This document shows, piece by piece, positions 1 to 5,595 of a stretch of DNA of 16,428 nt (positions are counted from its first letter, which is position 1; each line of letters opens with the position of its first letter). The notes below the pieces were generated by a model. The model did not search any database. It saw only the letters and a program-made list of their open reading frames with translations, and was not told the DNA's origin. The position numbers and the translations under genes were made by a program. The DNA comes from DATAAZ01 sp036259875 (GTDB lineage Bacteria > Actinomycetota > Thermoleophilia > Gaiellales > Gaiellaceae): contig DATAAZ010000030.1 of assembly GCA_036259875.1 (NCBI GenBank), forward strand, positions 1 to 16,428, in the 5' to 3' direction.

Positions 1-1
1 C

Positions 2-841
2 GTCAACAAGCTCCGCGGGACGTTCACGGCCGTCGCGGTCAAGGCTCCCGGCTTCGGCGACCGTCGCAAGCGGATGCTCGAGGACATCGGGATCCTGACC
101 GGCGGCGAAGTGATCACGGAGGAGATGGGGCTCAAGCTCGAGAACACGAAGCTCTCGCAGCTCGGCCGCGCACGCAAGGTGGTCGTCGACAAGGACTCGA
201 CGACGATCATCGACGGCGCGGGCGAGTCTGAGGGGATCAAGGCCCGCATCAAGCAGCTGAAGCAGGAGATCGAGAACACCGACTCCGACTTCGACCGCGA
301 GAAGCTCCAGGAGCGGCTCGCGAAGCTCTCGGGCGGCGTCGCCGTCGTCAAGGTCGGCGCGGCCACCGAGACGGAAATGAAGGAGAAGAAGCATCGCGTC
401 GAGGACGTGCTGCAGGCAACCCGGGCCGCGCTCGAGGAGGGCATCGTGCCGGGCGGCGGCGTCGCGCTCCTGAACGCGGTGAACGCGATCAGCCTCGACG
501 AGTTCGAGAACTCCGACGAGCGGACGGGGGCGCACATCGTCGCCCGCGCGCTCGAGGAGCCGATCCGCCAGCTCGCAGACAACGCGGGCATGGAGGGCTC
601 GGTCGTCGTCGACAAGATCCGCGGCCTCGACAAGGGCAACGGGCTGAACGTCGAGACGGGCGACTACGAAGACCTCGTGAAGGCGGGGATCATCGACCCG
701 ACGATGGTCACGCGCTCGGCTCTCCAGAACGCCGCCTCGATCGCGAAGAACATCCTCACGACCGAGGCGATCGTTGCGGAGCCGCCCGAGAAGGAGAAGG
801 TCGGCGCCGGCATGCCGGGCGGGATGCCCGACATGATGTAG
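2..841 (+). CDS. groEL: Chaperonin GroEL, C-terminal half (5' end outside window)
   Basis: The reading frame is open from base 2, giving 279 visible residues of a protein that is normally about 540. It covers the end of the apical domain (KAPGFGDRRK, then the MLEDIGILTGG segment), the intermediate domain and the C-terminal equatorial domain (GIVPGGGVALL, and the NAASIAKNILTTEA region). It ends in the Gly/Met tail GGMPGGMPDMM typical of the GroEL cavity floor. GroEL forms the cytosolic double-ring ATP-dependent folding chamber capped by GroES. The frame is intact, with no sign of decay. No groES is visible; it could lie upstream or elsewhere. The gene is followed by two strong hairpins and converges on a secreted-protein gene. 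Actinobacteria often carry two groEL copies, and which one this is cannot be decided from the visible half. Confidence 0.98.
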   Translation, partial: VNKLRGTFTAVAVKAPGFGDRRKRMLEDIGILTGGEVITEEMGLKLENTKLSQLGRARKVVVDKDSTTIIDGAGESEGIKARIKQLKQEIENTDSDFDREKLQERLAKLSGGVAVVKVGAATETEMKEKKHRVEDVLQATRAALEEGIVPGGGVALLNAVNAISLDEFENSDERTGAHIVARALEEPIRQLADNAGMEGSVVVDKIRGLDKGNGLNVETGDYEDLVKAGIIDPTMVTRSALQNAASIAKNILTTEAIVAEPPEKEKVGAGMPGGMPDMM

Positions 842-843
842 GG

Positions 844-870
844 AACGGGGGAAACCAGGTTTCCCCCGTT
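844..870. terminator. Hairpin downstream of groEL
   Basis: A perfect 11-bp stem (AACGGGGGAAA at 844-854 and TTTCCCCCGTT at 860-870) closes a 5-nt loop immediately after the groEL stop codon. A short pyrimidine-rich stretch follows, but no real U-tract. Position and stem strength fit a terminator or 3'-end stabiliser. Confidence 0.7.
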
Positions 871-896
871 GACCCCCTTCTTAAGAGGGTGCACTT

Positions 897-925
897 GACG
901 AGGGCCGGCGAAGCCGGCCCTCGTC
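897..925. terminator. Second hairpin, between convergent genes
   Basis: A perfect 13-bp GC-rich stem (arms 897-909 and 913-925) with a GAA loop lies between groEL and the convergent gene ending at 938. It can fold on either strand, so it probably acts as a bidirectional terminator for both genes. No U-tract is present, as is common in high-GC actinobacteria. Confidence 0.75.
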
Positions 926-937
926 GCTCTTACGGAG

Positions 938-1900
938 CTAGTTGCCGAAGCACTCGCCGCCGAACAGCGACGCTTTCACGGGGTTCAGCTGCGCTTCCAG
1001 GCGGACGTGCTCCGGGTTCGCCGCGTTGTAGTTCGGGAGGCCGGGGACGGTCGCCATGACGAACGGCGTCACGCCCGGCCCGCCTGCCGTCAGGCGATAA
1101 CGCTCCCCGTGGGCGGCGGGGCGCCTCGGGCCCCGCGGGTAGCCCGCGTAGCGGTCGCGGGGGACGAACATGTAGCAGAATCGGCCGTTCGGGCGGCCCG
1201 CGAGGAACGAGTTCTCGCGCTTCCAGCCGCGCCCGAGGGCGGAGTTGTACACGTCCAGGTAGATGAGGCGCCCGTAGCCGTCGAGCGGCGCGCCGGTCGG
1301 GGTCGAGCTGAACCCGTACACCGGCTGGCCGCGGTAGGTAAGCCGTCCGAACACCTCGTGCCAGCGCTCGCTCATGACCCAGTCGGCCCACACCTCGAGG
1401 CGGGCGACGCCGCCGCTCCAGTGCGAGATGTGGAGCTCGCGTGCTCGCTGCTCGCGCCGCCACGGCTCGAGGCCGAGGTTCGGAAGGAGGCGGCGGAACT
1501 CCTGGAGCGCCCAGTAGCTCCCGTCGGGCGCCTTGCACGCGGCGACGAGCCACGGAAGCGGCGGGCCGTCGTACGGCCGGCACCGGTCTCGGATCGTCTT
1601 CCAGAGCGGGCGGCCGAGCCGCATGTAGCCGCCCGAGTAGTCGATCTTGAACGAGAGCTGCGGTGCCGAGCGGGTCGGATGGCGGGCGTTCACCGCGCCC
1701 CAGACGAGGGGGTGGTACCGCCGCCCGTTGCGCGTGAAGTACACGACCGCGTGGCCGGCGCCGTCGACCTTCAAAGCGACGTTCGACGCGTTGTCGGTGA
1801 GCTTCTCGCTCGCCGCCGCGGGCGCGGGCAGCGCGGTCGCAGCGCTGGCCGCGAGGATGAGCGGGAGCCCGCCGCGAAGGAGTTTTCCAACGGGCCGCAT
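938..1900 (-). CDS. Secreted protein of unknown function
   Basis: A 320-residue protein with a clear Sec-type signal peptide: MRPVGKLLRG basic N-terminus, hydrophobic core of about residues 11-23, and an Ala-rich cleavage region near residue 30. The mature part is rich in Trp, Tyr and Arg and contains four cysteines (about 107, 122, 242, 317), which could form two disulfides outside the cell. No transmembrane helix follows the signal, and I recognise no catalytic motif or named domain. ATG at 1900 is preceded by AGGAG at 1911-1907 with a 6-nt spacer, so this start is well supported and the gene is leadered, unlike many neighbours. It diverges from ygfZ (75 bp between starts) and converges on groEL. 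Export is confidently predicted; the function is unknown. Confidence 0.85.
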   Translation of the reverse strand: MRPVGKLLRGGLPLILAASAATALPAPAAASEKLTDNASNVALKVDGAGHAVVYFTRNGRRYHPLVWGAVNARHPTRSAPQLSFKIDYSGGYMRLGRPLWKTIRDRCRPYDGPPLPWLVAACKAPDGSYWALQEFRRLLPNLGLEPWRREQRARELHISHWSGGVARLEVWADWVMSERWHEVFGRLTYRGQPVYGFSSTPTGAPLDGYGRLIYLDVYNSALGRGWKRENSFLAGRPNGRFCYMFVPRDRYAGYPRGPRRPAAHGERYRLTAGGPGVTPFVMATVPGLPNYNAANPEHVRLEAQLNPVKASLFGGECFGN

Positions 1901-1962
1901 ACACGGCTCCTATCGGCGTCTGCCGATCGGGCTTGACCCCCCGCCGGGGGAGGCGCCGTCCG

Positions 1963-1968
1963 TACACT
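1963..1968 (+). promoter_or_regulatory. -10 box for leaderless ygfZ
   Basis: TACACT ends 7 nt before the GTG at 1976, so transcription would begin at or next to the start codon. No Shine-Dalgarno sequence fits in between. A TTGACC at 1933 is 24 nt away, too far to be a normal -35 partner. Confidence 0.65.
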
Positions 1969-1975
1969 GGCCGTC

Positions 1976-2791
1976 GTGGGGGCGACCCGGGTGAGGAGCG
2001 CGAGCCGCCCGCGCGACTTCGTCGCGGTGCGCGGCCGGGATGCGGAGGACTACCTGCAGCGGATGGTGTCGAACGACGTCGCAGCGCTCGCGCGGGGGGA
2101 GGCGTGCGACGCGCTTCTCCTGACGGCGAAGGCGCGCGTCATTGCGCCGCTCCGCGTCCTCCGGCGCACCGCGGACGACTTCCTGCTCCTGACGGAGGCG
2201 GGGCTCGGCACGACCGTGCGCGACCACCTCGTCCAGTTCCGCTTTGCCGCTCGCGCGACGATCGAGCCGGAAGAGCACGTCGCGTCGCTCCTCCTCGGCG
2301 AAGGCGTGCCGCGACCCGACGGCGCCTTCGTGCTCCCCACGTCCGAATACGGCGTGCCTGGCTACGAGGTGCTCGACGCCGAGCCGGCACCCGACACGAA
2401 CCCGCTCGACGAGGCCGAGCTCGAACGGATGCGAATTGAGGCGGGCACGCCACGGTTCGGGTTCGAGATCGACGACCGCGTGCTCCCGGCGGAGGCGGGG
2501 CTCGTCGAACGGGCGGTCAGCCTCTCGAAGGGGTGCTTCCCGGGGCAGGAGCCGATCGCCCGCCTGCATTACCGCGGCCACGCGAACCGGTCCCTTCGGG
2601 CGCTTTCGCTCTCGACGTCGGAGCTGCCGGAGCGAGACGCCGACGTCCGCTATGGCGACAAGGTCGTCGGGCGCGTGACGAGCGCGGCGCCTGCGGACGG
2701 GCGCGTCGTCGCGCTCGCGTACGTGCGCTCGGAGGTTCCGGCAGACGCCGAGCTCGCCGTCGGAAACGCGGTCGCCCGGCCGCTACACTAG
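1976..2791 (+). CDS. ygfZ: YgfZ/GcvT-family folate-binding protein
   Basis: A 271-residue protein of the tetrahydrofolate-binding YgfZ family, which helps assemble or repair Fe-S clusters in enzymes such as MiaB. The diagnostic motif KGCFPGQE is at residues 185-192, with its conserved Cys187, followed by RLHYRGHANR. The N-terminus (FVAVRGRDAEDYLQRMVSNDV) matches the aminomethyltransferase-like folate-binding fold, and the C-terminus holds the small barrel domain (VGRVTSAAPADGRVVALAYV). Length is normal for compact actinobacterial members (about 270-330). The GTG start is chosen because a TACACT -10 box lies 7 nt upstream, consistent with a leaderless mRNA. The last codons overlap the -10 box of the downstream tRNA gene. 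GcvT itself is unlikely, because the KGC[FY]xGQE signature is specific to YgfZ. Confidence 0.93.
   Translation: MGATRVRSASRPRDFVAVRGRDAEDYLQRMVSNDVAALARGEACDALLLTAKARVIAPLRVLRRTADDFLLLTEAGLGTTVRDHLVQFRFAARATIEPEEHVASLLLGEGVPRPDGAFVLPTSEYGVPGYEVLDAEPAPDTNPLDEAELERMRIEAGTPRFGFEIDDRVLPAEAGLVERAVSLSKGCFPGQEPIARLHYRGHANRSLRALSLSTSELPERDADVRYGDKVVGRVTSAAPADGRVVALAYVRSEVPADAELAVGNAVARPLH
2784..2789 (+). promoter_or_regulatory. -10 box for tRNA-Arg
   Basis: TACACT, identical to the ygfZ and thiolase -10 boxes, ends 11 nt before the mature tRNA 5' end and overlaps the end of ygfZ. This would give a primary transcript with only a few leader bases before the RNase P site. Confidence 0.55.
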
Positions 2792-2800
2792 GCCACCGCG

Positions 2801-2873
2801 GCGCCCGTAGCTCAGGGGATAGAGCGCAGCCCTGCGGAGGCTGAGGCCACAGGTTCGAATCCTGTCGGGCGCA
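2801..2873 (+). tRNA. tRNA-Arg, anticodon GCG
   Basis: A complete 73-nt cloverleaf. The acceptor stem is GCGCCCG with CGGGCGC, discriminator A at 2873, and no encoded CCA. The D arm is GCTC/GAGC with an 8-nt loop that places A at position 20, an arginine identity base. The anticodon stem is CAGCC/GGCTG around the loop CTGCGGA, so the anticodon is GCG, reading CGC and CGU. The variable loop has 5 nt and the T arm is ACAGG-TTCGAAT-CCTGT. Most bacteria read these codons with an ACG anticodon edited to ICG by TadA, so G34 is unusual. Confidence 0.96.
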
Positions 2874-2934
2874 CTCGCGTCGGACTTACCCGAGCCGCGG
2901 TGTGCAGCGACGGGGAAGCGGTCGCCGCCGCAGC

Positions 2935-3237
2935 TCACGCGACGGCTATCCGGATCTCGTCGCCGTCGATATCGGCCGCGTAACGCCGCGCGGGCTGGTC
3001 GCCCGACAGGCACGCGCCTGTCGCGAGGTCGAAGCGCCACAGGTGGTACGCGCACGTGAGGGTGTCGCCGGCGATTTCACCTTCGATCAGCGGGTTGCCC
3101 TCATGCGGGCACGCGTTGTCCAACGCATAGACCGACTCGCCTACGCGGAATACCGCGACCTTGCGGCCGGCGATGTTGACGACCGCGCGGCCGTTCGCGC
3201 CGAGCGCCGCGAGCGGGACGCGATGCCAGGGTGCCAT
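2935..3237 (-). CDS. Rieske [2Fe-2S] ferredoxin, small standalone type
   Basis: A 100-residue soluble Rieske protein. The cluster ligands are visible as CPH at residues 43-45 and CAYH at 62-65 (Cys43, His45, Cys62, His65), the C-x-H...C-x2-H pattern of Rieske domains. Length and lack of a signal peptide or membrane anchor match the ferredoxin components of ring-hydroxylating dioxygenases and NirD-like proteins, not the bc1 subunit. No oxygenase or reductase partner is visible nearby, so its redox partner is unknown. Start ATG at 3237 lies 7 nt after a TACTCT -10 box on the minus strand (3250-3245), indicating a leaderless transcript. It diverges from the ornithine-cyclodeaminase-family gene, with only 23 bp between the two start codons. 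Confidence 0.93.
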   Translation of the reverse strand: MAPWHRVPLAALGANGRAVVNIAGRKVAVFRVGESVYALDNACPHEGNPLIEGEIAGDTLTCAYHLWRFDLATGACLSGDQPARRYAADIDGDEIRIAVA

Positions 3238-3243
3238 CCGCCC

Positions 3244-3250
3244 TAGAGTA
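3244..3250. promoter_or_regulatory. Overlapping divergent -10 boxes
   Basis: The 7-bp element TAGAGTA serves both strands. TAGAGT (3244-3249, plus) lies 11 nt before GTG 3261. TACTCT (3250-3245, minus) lies 7 nt before ATG 3237. Both genes would be leaderless or nearly so, and two polymerases could not open both promoters at once. Confidence 0.6.
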
Positions 3251-3260
3251 GTTCTTCGGC

Positions 3261-4190
3261 GTGGCGCTCCTTCTTAGCGAATCCGATGTCGAGGAGCTGC
3301 TTCCCCCGCAGGACGCCGTCGCCGCGATCGAGGCCTGCTTCGAGCGAATCGCGCGGGGCGCGGTCGAAAACCGTCCGCGCTTCCGGCTCCGTCTCGACGA
3401 CGGCCTCGTGCACGTCATGGCGGCTGCCGATCGAGAGCTCGGCGTCGCGGGCCTCAAGACGTACGTGAGCTTCCGGGACGGGGCTCGCTTTGTCGTCCTC
3501 CTCTTCGCTGCCGACAAGCCCGAGCTCCTCGCGATCGTGGACGCCGACCGGCTCGGCCAGCGAAGGACGGGAGCGGCCAGCGCGGTCGCGGCGCGGCACC
3601 TCGCCCCCCCGGAAGCCCGAACGCTCGGGGTGATCGGCTGCGGCTGGCAGGCCGAGAGTCAAGTCGAATGCATCCGGGCCGCGCTTCCGGCGATCGAGCG
3701 GGTCGTCGTCTTCTGCCGGAGCGAGGAGCGGCGGGCCGAGTTCTCCCGCCGTTTCGACGCCGAGCCCGCCGAGTGGTACAGCGACGCTGCGATCCAGGAC
3801 GTCGTCGTGACGATCACGAGCTCGCGCGACCCCGTCCTGCGGGGCGAGTGGCTTCGGCCCGGCGCGCTCGTGTGTGCGGCGGGCGCAAACCGGATCGCCG
3901 CGCGGGAGCTCGACAACGCCGTCGTCGAACGCGCCGCGTTCGTCTGCTGCGATTCGCGCGAGCAGGCACGGGTCGAGGCGGCCGACCTCGTCGAGCCGGT
4001 TGAGCGCGGCGTCCTCGACTGGCTCGAGGTCCACGAGCTCGCCGAGGTTGTCGGAGGCGAGGTTCGAGGCCGGCAGCGCGACGACGACATCGTGCTCTTC
4101 AAGAGCATCGGCATCGCGGCCGAGGACATCGCGGTCGCGAAGCTCGTCCACGACCGCGCCCGCGAGCGCGGCCTCGGCGTCGACGTTTGA
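3261..4190 (+). CDS. Ornithine cyclodeaminase / mu-crystallin family NAD(P)-dependent enzyme
   Basis: A 309-residue member of the OCD/mu-crystallin family. These cytosolic enzymes act on amino or imino acids: ornithine to proline, alanine dehydrogenase, or pyrroline-/piperideine-2-carboxylate reduction. Visible family features are the substrate-side lysine in GLKTY (Lys66), the Rossmann motif GVIGCGWQA (about residues 123-131), a catalytic-region Asp231 in CCDSREQARVEAADL, and the C-terminal LFKSIGIAAEDIAVA helix (about 279-293). Length fits the family (310-350). The motif set does not separate true ornithine cyclodeaminase from imine reductases or alanine dehydrogenase, so I give no symbol. 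The GTG start is supported by a TAGAGT -10 box 11 nt upstream. It diverges from the Rieske gene and converges on the small unknown gene at 4205. Confidence 0.9.
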   Translation: MALLLSESDVEELLPPQDAVAAIEACFERIARGAVENRPRFRLRLDDGLVHVMAAADRELGVAGLKTYVSFRDGARFVVLLFAADKPELLAIVDADRLGQRRTGAASAVAARHLAPPEARTLGVIGCGWQAESQVECIRAALPAIERVVVFCRSEERRAEFSRRFDAEPAEWYSDAAIQDVVVTITSSRDPVLRGEWLRPGALVCAAGANRIAARELDNAVVERAAFVCCDSREQARVEAADLVEPVERGVLDWLEVHELAEVVGGEVRGRQRDDDIVLFKSIGIAAEDIAVAKLVHDRARERGLGVDV

Positions 4191-4204
4191 GCGCGGGACC
4201 GGCG

Positions 4205-4471
4205 CTACGAGCCGCTCACGCGCTCGCGTGCCATCGCGGCCGTGTCCTCGCCGATCGCGCGAATCACCTCGGGCCGCTCGAGCAAGCGGACGCGCTGCTC
4301 GTCCGTGCACCGGTTCTTGAGATACGGGTCGTTCAGGATGTCGTCGACCGACCGTCCCATCCGGTGCTCACGCACGACATAGGCGGCGAGGGACTCCTCC
4401 TTCGAGATCCCACGCGGTCGCTCGGCTTGCTCGTCGTCGCCTTTCCCGAAGAGCCGGCGGAAGATGCTCAC
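4205..4471 (-). CDS. Small protein of unknown function (88 aa)
   Basis: I do not recognise this protein. It starts MSIFRRLFGKGDDEQ, a short amphipathic basic N-terminus, continues with a charged helical middle (ISKEESLAAYVVREHRMG) and has a compact C-terminal part (DDILNDPYLKNRCTDEQR, LLERPEVIRAIGED). There are no membrane segments and one cysteine. The frame is open much further upstream, but GTG 4471 is chosen because a near-consensus TACAAT -10 box (4483-4478) ends 6 nt before it. The extension would be Arg/Ser-rich antisense of the neighbouring gene. It diverges from the 115-residue gene at 4494, which is also unknown, through overlapping promoters. Confidence 0.75.
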   Translation of the reverse strand: MSIFRRLFGKGDDEQAERPRGISKEESLAAYVVREHRMGRSVDDILNDPYLKNRCTDEQRVRLLERPEVIRAIGEDTAAMARERVSGS

Positions 4472-4477
4472 CGGCCG

Positions 4478-4487
4478 ATTGTATCCT
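4478..4487. promoter_or_regulatory. Overlapping divergent -10 boxes
   Basis: TACAAT on the minus strand (4483-4478, 6 nt before GTG 4471) overlaps TATCCT on the plus strand (4482-4487, 6 nt before GTG 4494) by 2 bp. The entire region between the two start codons is 22 bp, with no room for ribosome-binding sites, so both transcripts should be leaderless. Confidence 0.65.
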
Positions 4488-4493
4488 TGCTGC

Positions 4494-4841
4494 GTGGCCC
4501 AGGAGCCGGGGGCGATGCGCTTCGCCGAACGCTTCCTCCACGGCGTCGGCGAGGACGGGAGCCGCGACGAGATCGTCATCTGGATCGAGCGGCGGCCCGG
4601 GGCGGTATGGGCCGTCGGGCGCGCGATCAACCTGCGCAACCGGCCGACGCCGAAGCCAAGGGGCGACGACTACCTCTTCGACGGTTACGAGCTGGACGAC
4701 GCGCTCGCCGTCGCGAACAACGCGCTCAGCGACGACCTCGAGATCTCGGCCGAGGAGGGCGTCGACGAGGACGTCCGCCCGTTCGAGAAGGAGGAGCTTC
4801 TGAAGCCGCTCGAGCGCTGGTTCTTCGGCCACAAGCCGTAG
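4494..4841 (+). CDS. Small acidic protein of unknown function (115 aa)
   Basis: I do not recognise this protein. It is acidic and soluble, with a predicted beta-rich first half (DEIVIWIERRPGAVWAVGRAI) and a helical acidic second half (ELDDALAVANNALSDDLEI, then EKEELLKPLERWFFG). It has no cysteine, membrane segment or obvious catalytic motif. GTG 4494 is chosen because TATCCT (4482-4487) ends 6 nt upstream. ATG 4515 (MRFAERF) is the alternative and would give 108 residues. It is transcribed divergently from the 88-residue unknown gene, and the pair may be functionally linked. A 20-bp palindrome starts at the last base of its stop codon and separates it from dtxR. Confidence 0.75.
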   Translation: MAQEPGAMRFAERFLHGVGEDGSRDEIVIWIERRPGAVWAVGRAINLRNRPTPKPRGDDYLFDGYELDDALAVANNALSDDLEISAEEGVDEDVRPFEKEELLKPLERWFFGHKP

Positions 4842-4860
4842 GGCCGGTCATGACCGGCCC
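4841..4860. terminator. Palindromic hairpin between convergent genes
   Basis: A perfect 20-bp palindrome (half-site GGGCCGGTCA) starts at the last base of the plus-strand stop codon and ends 11 bp before the dtxR stop. It can form an 8-bp stem with a CATG loop on either strand. A bidirectional terminator is the simplest reading. Confidence 0.7.
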
Positions 4861-4871
4861 GGGAATCCAGC

Positions 4872-5528
4872 CTACGCGACGCCGATCTTGCCCGCGAGCT
4901 CGCGCGAGATCGCGCGCTCCGCGCCTCCGACCGACACCGTGAGCGGCCCGCCGAACGGCTCGGACGCCCGCATCGTGACGCGCCGCCCCGGAATGAGTGC
5001 TAGCTCCTTCAGGTAGCGAAGAAGCGCCGCGTCGTCGTCCGGAACGCGGCGGATGACGGCGTGCTCACCCGGCGCGAGCGCCGCGAGCGAGCGGAGCCGC
5101 GAGCGCTCGACGTTCAGATCGGCGTCGGGGATCGGGTCGCCGTGCGGATCGTGCGTCGGGTACCCGAGCGCCTCGTCGATTCGCTGCTCGAGCTCCTCCG
5201 ACAGTGCGTGCTCGAGCCGGTCTGCCTCCGCGTGCACGGCGTCGATCCCGAGCCCGAGCGTCTTCGCGAGGTATTGCTCGAGGAGCCGATGGTGGCGGAT
5301 CACCTCGAGCGCGATCTGCCTGCCGGCGTCCGTGAGCTGCACGCCTCGGTACGGCGCGTGCGCGACGAGATCGAGTGCGGCCAGCTTCTTGACCATCGAC
5401 GTCGCGGACGAGGGTGCAACGCGCATCCGGCGTGCGATCGCCGACGTCGTCGCCCGCTCTCCCCCCGCCTGCAGCTTGTAGATCTCCTTGAGGTAGTCCT
5501 GGATCGCGTCGCTCAGGTCGGTGGGCAT
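4872..5528 (-). CDS. DtxR/MntR-family metal-dependent repressor
   Basis: A 218-residue regulator with the three-part DtxR layout: an N-terminal winged helix (about 5-70, TTSAIARRMRVAPSSATSMVKKL), a metal-binding/dimerisation domain (about 71-140) and a C-terminal FeoA/SH3-like domain (about 150-216). Metal ligands align as His80, Glu84, His99, Glu106 and His107. The position held by Met10 in DtxR is Asp11 (QDYL), and the Cys102 position is Asp103 (EADRLEH). Acidic residues at these two places resemble manganese-sensing MntR rather than iron-sensing DtxR/IdeR, so Mn(II) sensing is inferred. Start ATG 5528 is preceded by GGAGG with a 4-nt gap. An upstream in-frame ATG at 5543 is possible but lacks this. 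It diverges from mqnD, and an 8-bp inverted repeat lies upstream. Confidence 0.92.
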   Translation of the reverse strand: MPTDLSDAIQDYLKEIYKLQAGGERATTSAIARRMRVAPSSATSMVKKLAALDLVAHAPYRGVQLTDAGRQIALEVIRHHRLLEQYLAKTLGLGIDAVHAEADRLEHALSEELEQRIDEALGYPTHDPHGDPIPDADLNVERSRLRSLAALAPGEHAVIRRVPDDDAALLRYLKELALIPGRRVTMRASEPFGGPLTVSVGGAERAISRELAGKIGVA

Positions 5529-5547
5529 CGCTCCTCCGGTCATGGTA

Positions 5548-5571
5548 CGGCGACCTACGCCGCGGTCGCCG
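5548..5571. promoter_or_regulatory. Inverted repeat in the dtxR-mqnD intergenic region
   Basis: CGGCGACC (5548-5555) and GGTCGCCG (5564-5571) are perfect 8-bp arms with an 8-bp spacer. The element lies 19 bp upstream of the dtxR start, overlaps its likely -10 region (TAGGTC, 5557-5552) and sits 9 bp before the mqnD -10 box. A regulator operator, possibly for autoregulation by the DtxR-family protein, is inferred from position and symmetry only. Confidence 0.4.
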
Positions 5572-5580
5572 CCGCGCTGC

Positions 5581-5586
5581 TACCCT
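5581..5586 (+). promoter_or_regulatory. -10 box for mqnD
   Basis: TACCCT ends 9 nt before the TTG at 5596, giving a leaderless or 1-3 nt leader transcript. No Shine-Dalgarno sequence lies in the gap. Confidence 0.5.
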
Positions 5587-5595
5587 GCCGCGCCT

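Noticed and set aside
1933..1968. TTGACC-TACACT as a conventional -35/-10 pair for ygfZ
   Set aside because: The spacer is 24 bp, far from 17; the -10 box alone explains a leaderless start better.
2783..3055. Minus-strand open frame of 90 codons ending APDRIRTCGLSLRRAALYPLSYG
   Set aside because: This is the antisense reading of the tRNA-Arg gene, a well-known false protein; it also runs into the Rieske gene.
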